A stretch of DNA of 30,200 nt from the NCBI GenBank assembly GCA_905221605.1, contig CAJNDS010002046.1, forward strand, positions 613,501-643,700. Reading direction: 5' to 3'. The position numbers and the translations under genes are program-made. Shown one piece after another: positions 17,501 through 27,598 of the stretch. Positions within the stretch are counted from its first letter, which is position 1. Every line of letters starts with the position of its first letter. The notes beneath the pieces were generated by a model. The model ran no database searches and was not told where the DNA came from. It saw only the letters and a program-made list of their open reading frames with translations. The DNA comes from Symbiodinium natans (taxonomy: Eukaryota > Sar > Dinophyceae > Suessiales > Symbiodiniaceae).

Positions 17501-19795
17501 CCTTTGTCTCCGTCACCACTCTCCGCCGCCCTCCCATTCTCGCTTGAGGGGTTATGGGTGCGTGGGCCGTGTACGAGACGGGTCGGCTGTGTCCGGGACT
17601 TGATTTCTTGCCCGCCTTCTGAGTGAAAGCTTGAGAGCCTGGTGAGGCTCCTCAGCCTAGGCAGTGAACTGAACCGGGCAGCCCCGTTCCTGTCCCGTCG
17701 ACTGCCTTGGCTCTCTGGAGCTCTCATGACCGTCTACGTGGTGTTGGCATCCTCCTTGTGTCTGTCGCCCGTTTCTCCGCAAACTGCCTTCCACGCTGTT
17801 GTCGCCTCCTAAAGGATCAAAGACGCACCCGACGCGAGTAGCCCGGCAGCTATGCAAATTTCAAAAAGCATTGATTATTGGGGAATAGCAAGCTTGCCCA
17901 AGAGGCCACGAAACAGGAAAACACATCTTACCATGTTTTCGCGACATGGAACGGCTCCAGCACGACAATGTGCACGGGGCCTGCAGGGGTGGAAGCATGA
18001 TTCGAGAACAGAGAGGCATCTCTTGTCTTCTTCACCTCTCTCTCCCTCTCTCTCTCTCTCGCTCTCGCTCTCTCTGGCTCTCTCTGGCGGAGTGCTGGCG
18101 CGCTTCTTATGGTGTAAAGGAGCCCAACGCGATTGTGAACAGGATTGGCAACACTGCGAAAGCACCAAAGCGTGAGATCCTGTCCAAAAAGTTGCGCATC
18201 TCTGTTCGCCTGCCCCTGCGTCTACCTTCTCCTGATTCTTCAAGGAGCCCTGCCACCGGAAGGAGCGCTGCCACCGAAAACAGAGGGACGTCGCGCGTTC
18301 GCCGTACCTCTGACGCGCAGCACGTCTCGGGCTACACAGCAATGCACTTGGCAGCTAGGGCTGGCTGCGTTGAGCTCGTGCCTCGTTGCTGCAGGAGAGG
18401 GCCTCGCGTGATTCGGTGGCGTCAGACGGTTCAACCCCGTAGCACTGGGCAGATCTCTGCAGCACAGAATAGATGTCGGCTCATCGCAGCCGGATCACGA
18501 TTCAGCACTTTCGTGGCAATCTCCATAACGGATTTTCGACAAATCAATCGCGCTGTTGCAAGGTGGCCAAAACAAGCCAATTCCGTCACAGACGTGATTC
18601 AGGATCTTTATGGATCACCTGTGTTTAGATGGCTTACCACAGGATGCAGAAGCGTTGCGCACATGAACCACACCTTCCATTTGACGTGGTTTGTTCTTCA
18701 ACGCAGAACACTGCAGCGAAGCTCCCCCCCCCTCCGACAGTTATGCCTCTGGACCGTTCCCCAGACTGTGCTCAGGAAGGGCTCCTTGACGACGAGGACT
18801 ATGCTGAGTCTGTGCAGGGCTTCATCATCGCCGGCCCTGCAGGGGCAGGTGGCATGTTGCACATGGACCCAGGCCTGGTCGACTGCTTAAAAAGCTTCTG
18901 CATGCTTTTTGCTGCCTTGGCATTCTGTCATGCGATGTCCTTCCCGATCCCGGGGCCAGATTCCACAGCCTACTGGAATGCCTTGGTCCACGGCCGTAAG
19001 CGCTGGATGTTCCTCAAACCTGAGGACAGTTGCCACATGTTGCCACTGCTAGTTTGAGCATGTTTGAGATGGCACGACCTTGCCAGGAGTTAGATGCACT
19101 TGCGGATGCTCTGATCCATGCAAATTTGGAGCAGGCAGAGATCATGTGGAGTCCATATACAGCAGTCATTGTCCGTTGGGCGAGGAGCTTGGCTTGCTCA
19201 CCTTGCCTCCGACCAATGTAAGCCGACCAGTGACGACCAGACATATGAAGAGGCAATGGACCTGTCCGAGTCGGTGTGTGGTCTCATATCTGAAGACGCG
19301 CTTGTCAGGCTACTGCAGAAAGTCCCCGCCATCCATTGGTTTGGCCGTTTGATGCCGCTTTTGCAAGAGGCCCCCCCCCCCCCTTTTCGAACCGCAAACT
19401 TTGCGTGATTGCGAAGGGGTCAAAAATCCCCCTGTGCAGGCAAAGCTGGACTTCGGCCATGCGGAGGTCATCGTGGAGGACCCTGAGCCCTAAGCCATCA
19501 ATCCCAAGCGCTACTGTATGAAGCTACGACCACTGCTATTGCCCAAGATTGCTCTCCAGGCTGGGGAGCTTGTCTACGGACCTCCTGGCATTTGGCATAT
19601 TGCCCTGGCTCTGGAGGCTCGGTCCCTTGTCCAACCTTGATGGGTGCAGTCGATGCCTAAATGCCACAGCATGTGCTTCTCCAAAGGTCCCCCTGCATTT
19701 CTGCTGTTCGCCTTGTGGCGCAGGACTCCATATGCTGCAGCGAGCAGCTGATTGACGACGCGAACCTTGTCCGGTTCGTTAAGGCGAGCAGTCAG
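13117..19795 (+). CDS. JmjC-domain Fe(II)/2-oxoglutarate dioxygenase with signal peptide, JMJD8-like, split by a large intron
   Basis: ATG 13117 opens a signal peptide (MRSVSAASCAVVLSCLAVGS) and a 45-codon exon ending at a canonical GAG|GTGAGC donor (13251). It joins in phase 0 to the exon at 13659: ADAHDFPERLDEF, then KEPVVLRGLVRRWPATREWT, the start of a JmjC/cupin fold. Next come HFHLEKHLQQYFSTHAKAAE (from 13882) and NENLFLENIILQPPFSEDCP (~14020-14080). After a ~4.7 kb intron, GFIIAGPAGAGGMLHMDP (18776-18872) joins DSTAYWNALVHGRKRWMFLK (18960-19024). HxD, the first two iron ligands, is at 18860-18868. AGELVYGPPGIWHIALALEA (from 19560) supplies the second histidine at 19596-19598, and LIDDANLVRFVKA (~19749-19790) closes the barrel. 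A signal peptide with this core is the layout of JMJD8, an ER-lumenal JmjC protein; substrate unknown. Exons between 19025 and 19559 (VPAIHWF at ~19325 is one candidate) and the 3' end are unresolved. Confidence 0.75.
14340..14362. repeat. G-run cluster, possible G-quadruplex
   Basis: Four G-runs (6, 3, 5 and 5 G) are separated by one or two T on the + strand, which meets the usual G-quadruplex pattern. It sits about 120 bases to the left of the inverted-repeat-bounded element. Confidence 0.6.
14482..14604 (+). repeat. left inverted repeat: (CATA)n-(AT)n-C14-GACCTACCCTT
   Basis: About 120 bases. CAGACAT is followed by ~14 CATA units, a CATATATAT run, GCTA, 14 consecutive C (14575-14588) and AGCGACCTACCCTTA. 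It pairs block for block with 16696-16777 on the opposite strand. The microsatellite parts alone would be weak evidence; the poly-C and GACCTACCCTT blocks give it weight. Confidence 0.7.
14803..15560. repeat. three degenerate tandem copies of a ~240-265 bp AT-rich unit
   Basis: Copies begin at about 14803, 15041 and 15304 with GTGCGTTTCAAGGGCAA-like sequence. Shared blocks inside each include TACAATTGTGTTTGTAC, GGCAAAGTAT, TATGCGAATTTAGCTACTAG, AGCCCAATTTGACTCAAG, ACTATTTAAAGGA and CATACTCAACCAA. A short degenerate echo (GCGAATTGAGCTACCGGAG) recurs near 16075-16095. The units carry no long conserved reading frame. Confidence 0.8.
15566..16270. repeat. second repeat family, ~128 bp unit, two tandem copies and one distant copy
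   Basis: Copies lie at about 15566-15693, 15694-15822 and 16154-16270. Shared blocks are GCGGTTCTACTTACATAA, AACGAAACAAA, CTGAAGTATTCA, AAAGACCACTTATATACTAT, CTGAAAAGCACAA and a terminal GCTTAAAAATGC. They occupy the middle of the AT-rich element. Confidence 0.75.
16308..16584. repeat. large foldback: (CCAAAAA)n arm, perfect 17-bp stem, 26-base loop, (TTTTTGG)n arm
   Basis: CAATTTTCCGGGACTCT at 16395-16411 is the exact reverse complement of AGAGTCCCGGAAAATTG at 16438-16454; the loop is 16412-16437. Outside the stem the left flank is ~85 bases of ACCAAAAA variants and the right flank ~130 bases of TTTTTGGT variants, so the pairing can extend much further. Frames through it are low-complexity and not coding. 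Confidence 0.9.
16696..16777 (-). repeat. right inverted repeat of the AT-rich element
   Basis: AAAAGGGTAGGTCACT, 13 consecutive G (16712-16724), TACC, (AT)n, GTATATCTATGTATATACA and CGCATGTCTG. It is the reverse complement of the left repeat block for block, with the (CATA)n tract much shorter here. Confidence 0.7.
16852..16894. repeat. interstitial TTTAGGG-type telomere-like repeats
   Basis: GAGGGTTTAGGGCAATTTAGGGTTTAGGGTTT and following bases give about five TTTAGGG-like heptamers, ending in TTAAGGG. TTTAGGG is the telomere repeat of plants and dinoflagellates. The cluster lies only 75 bases outside the right end of the AT-rich element. Isolated units also occur near 4190, 20585 and 26425. 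Confidence 0.85.
16943..17251 (+). CDS. possible exon or gene fragment, unknown
   Basis: An ATG at 16943 opens 102 codons with protein-like composition: SSETARQLLATAKPGQGTLD, then LMTDRADELLFRQAWSESKK, then AIRAMAQVVQSTGTVWLTAF. The first ~75 residues look like a charged helical segment, and the rest degrades into tryptophan- and cysteine-rich sequence that could be read-through into an intron. It lies within the large JmjC intron and right after the telomere-like repeats, so it may be a captured or decayed gene fragment. Family not recognised. Confidence 0.3.
   Translation: MCLMSQHSHLMTSSETARQLLATAKPGQGTLDHLMTDRADELLFRQAWSESKKQAIRAMAQVVQSTGTVWLTAFGNIGAPALPRVWGVGCAAWRARCQNSRS
17252..18775. 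other. remainder of the large JmjC intron, no gene recognised
   Basis: No exon with a known pattern was found. A frame at 17946-18890 stays open for 314 codons on the + strand but is serine/arginine/cysteine-rich. It crosses a CT microsatellite and changes out of the JmjC frame, so it is treated as chance openness. Confidence 0.4.
18034..18087. repeat. (CT)n pyrimidine microsatellite
   Basis: About 54 bases of CTCTCTCC/CTCTCGCT variants on the + strand. Dinucleotide structure is clear, with a few G interruptions. Confidence 0.9.
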
Positions 19796-22777
19796 TCCAG
19801 TCCCTAAGCTTTGGGTTTTCCTTGGGAAAAGAATTAAGAGCCATCCAAGTCATCTCCTTTGATGTTTTGTAGATTGCTGGCCCACGGCAATTTCATGCTG
19901 GAGTACTGGGCTTCCTTCCGCAGAGCATGAGATGCCCGCTGCCCGCAGGATGAGGGCCAGCCTTACGAACCAGCGTTTGCATACCTGGGCTGCCAGGCTT
20001 GGCGGGACGCCTTTAGAGTTGATCAGATGTAATTTAAATCCATCCGCTATTTGGTTGGCATATCCGTGCTTGCAGCCAATGCCGCTGCTGGTGGAGGCTG
20101 CAAAGAAGCATTGGCCCCATCTAGTTGCCGGGAGCTCGGTAAACCTGCGCGAATCAGATTTCCGAAGTTTACGCTCAGACGGCGCAGAACAAGGTTTGTT
20201 ATGATGATCCTTTCTTGCTTCTACTCCTGCGGCAAAGCTTCGGGAGGGAGACCGTCAACACGTGGTAGAAGTAGAAGTAAAGCAGCAGTCGTGTTGCGGG
20301 TTCGCACGCGCAATCTGGTCGCATAGTCTCACATTGAGAAACGGTCGACACGGCACTCACTGCCATGAAGCTGACCACAAGCCTCTCCCGGAAAGAGGGC
20401 TTTCACACAAGAGGCACCGCCTTCAAAGTGGTCGATGATGATGGCAGTGGAAGCCACCAGCACATATGGGTGGAAATGGCATACGGGTGGAAACGGCGTC
20501 CACTCCGTGCTCAGTTGCTCCGTGCTCCGTTGCTCCGTGCTCCGTTGCTGCGTGCTCCACTCCTTGTATCTCTGTGCAGGGTTTGGTTTAGGGTTTTGCG
20601 CCCAGTGCGGCGCAACTGCGCAACGGCGCAGCAACAGATAAACGCCAGGGACATTCGCAGCTGGAGAAAGCGAAATCTGCAGATCACTCGCAACGAAAAC
20701 ACCAGGATCGAGCTAGAGCCACCTTCGACACGGTCCCCGTTGAAGTTGTTCACAAGGTTTTCTGTCGCAACCTCGTGAGCACCACCGAAGCTGCAAATGA
20801 TGTAATCAGCAGAACCATGTAACGCATTACTGCTTTCTTGTGCCTGTTTGTTGTGCTCGCCCCATGTGCATGCCAGTATGTGCCGCTATGACCGTAGGGT
20901 TGCTGGGTTGCCGGGTTCCTATTGCATCATGCCTTGCCGTGACACAATTCAGGAACCGATTGCTGGCTTTTGCAGTCGCGCCGAGCGGGACTTGAGAAGG
21001 CCACGCGAGTGATCATGCCTGCTGCATCTTGCCGTGCAGCACATCACAACACAACCATGTGCTAAGATCATCTGTTCCATGGGCTAGACACAAACGACCA
21101 AAACCACTCTGGTTTGAAAAGGCTTCAGGCTTTTTCGAAGACTTCGCAAGAACGTGAGAGATGTTGATTGCTGGAGCTTCGACTCATTTGGGCGCAGCTC
21201 CCATTCGTTCCTCCCGTTCATGCCAGTGTCCGCTTCAGGCAAAATGGGTTTCTGCAGCCCAAGCGCAAGAGCCGACTGCTGAGTCTCTGCGCTTCCGTGG
21301 CTCCCTCGCATCAAGATCCCTAAGTGCTTGACCCGCTAAGGTCCATCGTGCAACGGCACTGACAAAAGCGAGAACTCCAGCTGTCGTGCTGATTGAGACA
21401 TCATAGGTTAGTTGGCCCCATCTGCGGACCGAAGCTCAGCAGCCTCTGCCGTGACACCACTTCCCGAATATGGTGTGATGTTCACTTCGATCCATCTCAG
21501 GAGCTGCTAGCTTCTCACTGCAGTCGCCACTCGACTTGGAGAAGGCCAGTTGCGGCTGCGCTGGCTTCCCTTCCTCCGCCATTCCTCAATCTCAATTGAG
21601 TCTGAGTTCATTCTGAGAGGTAAGCAGCCAACACCATCCCCACCAGAGGGGCCGGGACGGTAGATTCGAGTCTGCTTCGCTGCAATGCCGCGATGTGTTG
21701 CATGGAGTCTGATGCTTGAGGTGCAGCAGCATGGAGTGGCGAGCAGCAAGCGAGAGTCAGAGAAAAGGTTGCACTGCTCATATGGAAACTTTAGCGCTGT
21801 CTGATGCACAAAGCTGGCACACCAGCACGCTATCGCGGAAGCAACCATGCAGACAAGTGCTGTTTCTTGTACTTGCGTGAGATCAGCAGGTCGATATCGA
21901 CTATCTCCTTCTGGGCGAACGTAGTGGCTTCTTCGAAGAAGTTTACACAGGCCTGCCAGCCACTGCCGTCAACCAGAACTGCGCCGTTCTCTGTTGTCGC
22001 GATCGTTCCCCTGCGTTGCTTGCAGCAAGGTGCTCCCAAGGTGATGATTAGAAATCCTCCGCAGGCTGTGGGCTCTCTGCTGTCCCCCTGAACCCTGCAG
22101 GGAATGCCAGATGTCGCGCTTGAGGCTGCAGCCCTTCTTGCGCATTCAGCAGAAGCTGCTCCGCCGATGGCCCTCAGCCGCGCCAGCACGAGCGAGTCGA
22201 TGCACGTGTCAGGCGATCTTGACACAGATTGGGAGGGGATATAGAAAACCTGCAACCTGTGTAATCATAATCTCCGAAGCCCGATACCTTGCAGGAGAGC
22301 CCCAGGACCAGTCCGAAGGAACGCATGTGCTGGCCCAAGAGCACCATGAGCACATGAGATGAGTATCTGGTGTTTCGCAACACTTCATCACAATGACCTA
22401 CTGCAGCTGACAAGTGTCCACACTCAGTGCATGGAAGTAGCCTGCTTCGAAGTGCTTTCAATGTACATATTTTTCGGGTGAGAGGCTGCGAGTGCCGGAA
22501 GTGCCGGAAAGCTTGACTCTGGTGAGCCAGCGGGGCAAGCCGAGGATGGGCACTGCGATTGCCAGCGGTTCAGTCCCACGCAGTGACAGACTTGCAAGGA
22601 CACACCAATGCTTCCTGGAGACGGAGATGACGCTGGCCTTGGGCACATTGGATAGGCACGTCACCATTTGCGGCACATCTGGGGTTCTTCCTGTGAGGTC
22701 AAGACGGTCAAGCTGCTTCTTTCGATCCCTACCTGGCCGACTCGGCCTCGCCCCCGCATAAGCTGTGTCGTTTCAAC
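19796..22777. other. long stretch with no confidently identified gene
   Basis: Possible 3' exons of the JmjC gene (for example PMPLLVEAAKKHWPHL near 20080) cannot be tied to a family. An ATG frame at 20365-20778 (137 codons) begins plausibly (RGTAFKVVDDDGSGSHQHIW) but then runs through a 15-base tandem repeat and a telomere-like patch, so it is doubtful. Two similar segments at ~20975 and ~21520 share the string CTTGGAGAAGGCCA or a near variant, perhaps a duplicated exon. A frame at 22492-22761 has some protein-like composition (THQCFLETEMTLALGTLDRH). Nothing else stands out on either strand. Confidence 0.4.
20514..20558. repeat. three tandem copies of a 15-base unit
   Basis: GTTGCTCCGTGCTCC occurs at 20514-20528 and 20529-20543, and with one change (GTTGCTGCGTGCTCC) at 20544-20558. 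In one frame it encodes a repeated LLRAP. Confidence 0.95.
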
Positions 22778-22975
22778 ATGTCCTCAGAGCTATCAGAGGA
22801 ATTCTGTAGAAGTTTAACCCAATTGGGGTTACACGAAGTTGTGGATGGCGGGTCCAGGTGCAAAGTCCGCCCAGGACTGCTGCTGAAGAGCCGATGCAAT
22901 GAAAAAGAGGAGGAGGGCTTGCCTATGCCTGCCTGCTTGTCTGATGAGCAGGTTTTTCCAAGAGAGCTGGCCTAG
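22778..22975 (+). CDS. small open frame of unknown function
   Basis: ATG 22778 to TAG at 22973-22975 gives 65 codons. The peptide begins MSSELSEEFCRSLTQLGLHE and continues VVDGGSRCKVRPGLLLKSRC, then an acidic stretch NEKEEEGLP. Composition is balanced and protein-like, with an amphipathic N-terminal helix. It could be a small gene or a first exon; the internal GGTCCAGGTGCAAAG could hold splice sites. No family recognised. Confidence 0.3.
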   Translation: MSSELSEEFCRSLTQLGLHEVVDGGSRCKVRPGLLLKSRCNEKEEEGLPMPACLSDEQVFPRELA

Positions 22976-23310
22976 TGTCGGGGATTCGCATTGGAAGAAG
23001 CCCCACGCATTGGCACACACCTACTGCTCTGCGTCCATGGAGACAGTTGCGGCCAGTTGCAGTAGCTTGATTGGCTTGTTGGAGACTGCATCCTCCCTGC
23101 TGACCTCTGGCTCGGCTTGCTTGAGGCGAGCGCCACATATGACATAGCAAGTCTGAAGCCACCTATATGTTACAATTGGGAATTGGGGCCAGACATTGCT
23201 TGTGCTTGCTAAACATGTAGTCGCCGTCATGTGCGAGCAATGAGTTGGTGGCAAGGCCACGCCTACAGAGGAGGCCTGACCCAACAATAGCGGGTCTTCT
23301 CTTTCAACTT

Positions 23311-23340
23311 TAAACTTTGTAAAACTTTGTAAAACTTTGT
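23311..23340. repeat. three tandem copies of AAAACTTTGT
   Basis: TAAACTTTGT is followed by two exact AAAACTTTGT copies, three 10-base units in all, just before an ATG at 23345. Confidence 0.95.
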
Positions 23341-23361
23341 AGACATGACCAATAAGATAGT

Positions 23362-23874
23362 TTGGGTCGTCAGGTTGGGCAGCTCAGCGCTCTACAGAGG
23401 CAGGGTCAGCGGGGCCTTTGCATGGCACTTTGTCCAACCTCGGGACTCCCTCTTGAGGCCGGCGATCGTCATGAGTCGCCAGGCCAGTGGTGGCTTCAGA
23501 CCGAAGTTGAGCGCATGCAAGCGTATTCTGAGGCGAATGGGGATGGATGGGATGGAGCTCGTGGTCTGGCCGGGGTTCCTTTCCAAGTTGGGGCCAGAGA
23601 TGACAGAGCTGCTATGACTTGCTCCGTTTCCTGTCAGGCTCCCCTGCGTGGTCTTGGCGTGAGGAGCGAGAGGGCAGCCAGGCCGGACCACCAAACCCAT
23701 TGGAATGTACTTTCAGTAGGGTGTCTTGTAGGTCTCGGACATGTGATTGTAGGACACTTGCAACGCTTGTGGACTGCAGGCAGAGATTGTGCGCCGGCTA
23801 CAAGTCCTCGCCAAAGCCAACAGGCCAGAGCCACGCTGCTGAAAGCCTGCTCGGGTTCGCTACTCTCCCGCTGA
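23362..23874 (+). CDS. candidate exon region, 170 open codons, unknown function
   Basis: The frame is open across 513 bases. The middle part is the most protein-like: QWWLQTEVERMQAYSEANGD, then GWDGARGLAGVPFQVGARDD (about 23486-23605). A possible AG|G acceptor (CGCCAG|GCC) lies just before it, and another (CTGTCAG|GCTCCC) precedes APLRGLGVRSERAARPDHQT. It lacks a good ATG and is probably part of a multi-exon gene. Family not recognised. Confidence 0.3.
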   Translation: MGRQVGQLSALQRQGQRGLCMALCPTSGLPLEAGDRHESPGQWWLQTEVERMQAYSEANGDGWDGARGLAGVPFQVGARDDRAAMTCSVSCQAPLRGLGVRSERAARPDHQTHWNVLSVGCLVGLGHVIVGHLQRLWTAGRDCAPATSPRQSQQARATLLKACSGSLLSR

Positions 23875-24396
23875 GACTTGAAGGTCAGCCGAAGCCTGGG
23901 ACATGGCCGCCACGAGCTCATGACATCTCACGGCCAGCCCGAGCCGCTCCCGTAGAAGATGCATAGTGCGCTCCCAGGTTGTGCTCAAAGATTCCGTGGC
24001 GTGGTTGGGCAGCCCGGAGCCCGAATCCTGCGGCCACGAGAGTCATAGTGGAGAGTGTATGGCGGATTGTGCGAAGGCCGGGAGTTTGCAAATGCAGCTT
24101 GGGCTGTCGCGATTGCAAGGCTCGGACGGCTGACTCGCAAGAGATAAATGCTCTAGCTGAAGTATGGTCTGATCTGGTCCAACATGCACACCCCATATCG
24201 CCAACCATGCTGCTCTTTTCCACGAGGGTGACTCCCATAAACTTATTTGCAACCACCACCTGGGGGAGTTGCCCGTTTGCTGTCGTAGCTCTGCTACGAT
24301 GCTACGCATTGCAAGTCTTCGGCATGTGCCCTTGTTAGACCTTCGATGGGGTTCGGGTTTTACATGAATGTGCTGCTGCACTGTTTTGCTTCACAG

Positions 24397-24933
24397 GCAT
24401 CTGCTTGGGCTCAGCAGCCAATGCATCCACCAAGCACCATTCCGTTGACCAGTGTTCCGCTGACCGTTCCGCAGACAAGCGTATCCATGCGGCAGCGGTG
24501 GTGGCACGCAGTGCGCATCGAAGTGTGCGTCCAGAATTGTGAAGCTGTCGCGACAAAGAGAAGCCATTCAACATGTGCAATCATCACCTTCTAATCTGGG
24601 GTCCCAAGACATTGTATGTGACAAGACGGGACGCCAGAGCGAGCCAATTTGGGAACATGTTGCTGAAGCGGCCCAAAACAATATGAGAAAATTCCTGGAG
24701 AAGCTCCTCAACGTAGTCGAACCGGTGTCCTCCCGGGTGCGTGGTATGGGTCGGCTCGCTGACCGGAAGGACTGCTGACAAGCTCCTCATGCACGAGTTG
24801 CCGCAGGCTGGTTGTACTGATTATTTTCTTCCACTTGCTGCACATGCTGCAGCGGAAGCGGCCACAGCAGCCCGCCTTCGAGGCTGCGGTGAGCAAGCTG
24901 CTCGTGGCTCAGGAAAAGCTGTGTCGTGGATAA
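24397..24933 (+). CDS. candidate multi-exon gene, possibly tail-anchored, unknown
   Basis: An exon from 24397 (AG|G acceptor) reads ASAWAQQPMHPPSTIPLTSV and continues proline/threonine-rich. A second frame (about 24539-24778) reads KLSRQREAIQHVQSSPSNLG, SQDIVCDKTGRQSEPIWEHV and AEAAQNNMRKFLEKLLNVVE, helical and charged. A third, after GCCGCAG|G at ~24808, reads LVVLIIFFHLLHML, then QRKRPQQPAFEAAVSKLLVA and QEKLCRG, with a TAA at 24931-24933. That hydrophobic segment could be a membrane anchor. The exon joins are not proven and no family was recognised. Confidence 0.3.
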
Positions 24934-24996
24934 GTGAAAGCTGTGTAGTCACGTGCTTCTCTTAAGGTGAGTTTATAAGTCCCTCCCAGGCCGGAC

Positions 24997-25188
24997 ATGC
25001 GATCGCAGGAGCTTGCGGACACGCTGCAGACCATTGCGAGGATTCTAACGCATTGTATCTTCGAGAGACATGTGAAAATTGTGACAATCTCTTCGAGTCT
25101 TTGGACGGCCATAAAATGCCAGTCAGCTCAAGCCTGCAGGCTCGCAACTCTGGACCAGTCGCCACTCCAAGAAGGATCCCATTGTTGA
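24997..25188 (+). other. short protein-like open frame, status uncertain
   Basis: ATG 24997 opens 63 codons beginning MRSQELADTLQTIARILTHC, amphipathic helix-like at first. A second, shifted frame over the same bases is cysteine/histidine-rich (ACGHAADHCEDSN, ETCENCDNLFESLDG) and equally open, so the true frame, if any, cannot be chosen. Confidence 0.2.
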
Positions 25189-27468
25189 GCCCGTTTGAGT
25201 CCGGATGAACATGTGGAGCTTGTGGAAACTCTACTTCAGTGGCATTCGGTTGCGCTCGGCGCAGGCGCACGGTGTGCGCTGTAGTGCGCCTTCGAGCTCA
25301 GCGCGCGGGATCCTTCTAGCACCGCTGGGCCCTCATTACTCATCACTCACTCTCGGATATCAATCGGCGTGAGCATGCGTGAATCTGTGTGACCTGCTTC
25401 CAGCGGTGTTTTGCTGCGTACACTGAGGCCTGGAGCCTTGGCAAGGTCCAGGCTGGAGGCAAGCCTGCTTTCCAGACGATAGTGTAGCTGGCTCTTCCCC
25501 AGGCCGGCCGGCCCTCTGCAGCCAAGAGTTTTTGGGATGCCTCTGCCCGCCAGGTTGCGCTTTTCAGCGATCGAGCTTTGGATGACATGCTTTGGGAACC
25601 GACCCAAGCATTCAGAGCCACCACACCCCTGCCTTGCCCGTCGCGAAAGATCACGAGCTGACTTCCGCTTCCATGCTGACATGATTATCATCCCACTCCT
25701 GCAGTTTGCTTGGGTTGCAGCTAGCAGCGGTTTCTTTTTTGCCATTTAGGCCTTCGCCACTGCCGAAGCCTTGGATCAGTTCAAAGTCTTGGCTGCTTTG
25801 CAAATGCCTGAGCTGAGGTTGACTCCCACGCGGGGCCACCATCGCATTCGACAACAAGGAGAGAGTTATTCGGGAACACCAGGCCGCGCCAGCGTGTCTC
25901 CTATAAGACTCCAGAATCAGGATGAGATCTGCCGGTTCAGCACACTCGGTGAACATGGCATGTGCCTCAGACATTTCCAGACATTCTGCAACGCATTGCC
26001 GACCTGGCTTGCGACTTGGCCTGCGGCTTAGTGGCTAGAGCTCCGACAGCTCATTGCCCCGCTCTGCCCAGGTCTGGTCATTGGCAAAGTTGCAGATGCA
26101 CTCCCAACCCATGCTGCAGGCACAAGAGCCTCATTATGCAGAGCCAGTGTCCAGCGCGAGCACTACAATTCAAGCACTACAATTCAAGCATGCGCCAAGC
26201 ACAAGGGCAGTTCAAGCACAAAGGCGGTTCAACTCAAGTGCGGCTCGAGCACCTACGATTGGAGCACGAATCCTGATTCAACCACACACAGTCCAGCACA
26301 GGCGATTCACGCAAAAAAGGGCGGCTCAAGCGCTGGCGCGTGGAGCATGGGGGATGAACACTTTCATGTGCTTTGAGCACCGCTGTTCTCCTCTTAGCGT
26401 TCAGGGTTTGCCAAAGGGGGTTTTAGGGCAGTTTAGGGCTTCTCATTCATCATATCCTTAACACTTGATCAATCGCTACACGACCTGCCTCCGGCTGGGC
26501 CTGCCCAGCAGCGAGACAACCCAAACCGGAGATCGCGCTTGTGAAGGTGCTGTCAGGCTTCAGGGCTTTGAGAATGTGGGAGCGGTAGAACAAGAAAAGC
26601 ACCCGGCGGGGGTTTGGGTAGGCTTGAAGGGTGTCTGGGAGCATAAAGCAGACCCCACCTCTAATTCCCGCCCTACCGCCCCCTGCACAGATTGTACCCC
26701 TTTGTGTGGCACTTCCCCGCTCAACGGTGGCCCTGTTTTTCTGGCTTGGTGCCGCTCCACCCTCACACTCCCCTGCTTCCTCACCCCACACCCCAGAGGC
26801 CCCGGCGGATCAGGGTCGATATTCGCTTTCGCAGTCATGATTTTCTTTTGCGGTTCACCCCCTACCCCCAATCTCCCATCCCTGGTGTTTCCTTTTCAGA
26901 TTTGCACCGCTCGTCTCCTGCGAGGGCTTTGATCTTCGCACCCGCCATATCCTTGTACTGGTTTAAGGTTTGGGGCCCTCCTCGTATCCCGTTTCGTTGC
27001 CTGCCCTCCACCCCGTTTCAGGGTTTGGGATTCGTGGATTTTTGCGGATCTCACGCCTCTTGGAGGCATGCTTGGATGTTGTGATGTTGCAGCTTAAATG
27101 TGATCGTTCATGGGCCGATGTTTTCTGAAGAGCATGACCCATGTAGAGCGGGCGTAGCTTGCGCGGTTTTTTTTGCAGAGCCCAAACAGGACGGATGTGG
27201 AAAATGTGTGGAAACCATCGCCATGAGAAGGTCCGTTGCCCACCAGCGTTGACCCACCACATTCTTGGAGGAACAGGGACGACTCCGCGCGCAAATCGAA
27301 CATTGTGCCGAAGTCCCGGCTTAGTCATGCCACTTTCGACGGAGCTGACTGGATGTCTGGGTGAGCCGTGAATCTTGTGCACAGAGGTACCGGTGGGTGA
27401 GTCCGCTGCGTGCATGATCGAATCTGCTGCCTGTGCACGATTCCGCCGCTTCAGTGCACGAATGCGTC
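25189..27468. other. stretch without a recognised gene; low-complexity and skewed segments
   Basis: A helical-looking frame near 25745-25815 (FATAEALDQFKVLAALQMPE) may be an exon. The + strand between about 26640 and 27020 is strongly C/T-rich with CCCC runs, the mirror of the purine-rich tract at 3401-3602. TTTAGGG-like units occur near 26425. No gene can be assigned on either strand. Confidence 0.4.
26159..26260. repeat. degenerate TTCAAGCAC repeats
   Basis: AGCACTACAATTCA occurs twice in direct tandem (26159-26186). It is followed by looser copies: AAGCACAAGGGCAG, TTCAAGCACAAAGGC, TTCAACTCAAGTGC and CTCGAGCACC. Confidence 0.75.
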
Positions 27469-27598
27469 ATGCACCAGAACACGAACCCGCTGTTCGCGAA
27501 TCGATCGCTTGTCATCGGCTTTGCGGCACATCTGATGGAGCTGGGAGTCATGGCCAGTGTCTTCAGGAAAACGATGCTGTATGCTAGCTTCGTACAAG
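27469..27598 (+). other. possible exon ending at a canonical GT donor
   Basis: ATG 27469 opens HQNTNPLFANRSLVIGFAAH, then LMELGVMASVFRKTMLYASF, and reaches CAAG|GTAAGA (donor at 27599). The helical, leucine-rich composition would suit a helical-repeat protein and could belong with the OPR-like exons downstream, but the link is inference. Confidence 0.3.

Noticed and set aside
17946-18890. 314-codon open frame on the + strand
   Set aside because: It crosses a CT microsatellite, lacks any domain pattern and is not in the frame of the JmjC exon it overlaps at its end.
26465-26932. 155-codon proline/threonine-rich frame
   Set aside because: It lies in a C/T-skewed low-complexity tract; the frame on the other strand is similarly open and neither has a family signal.
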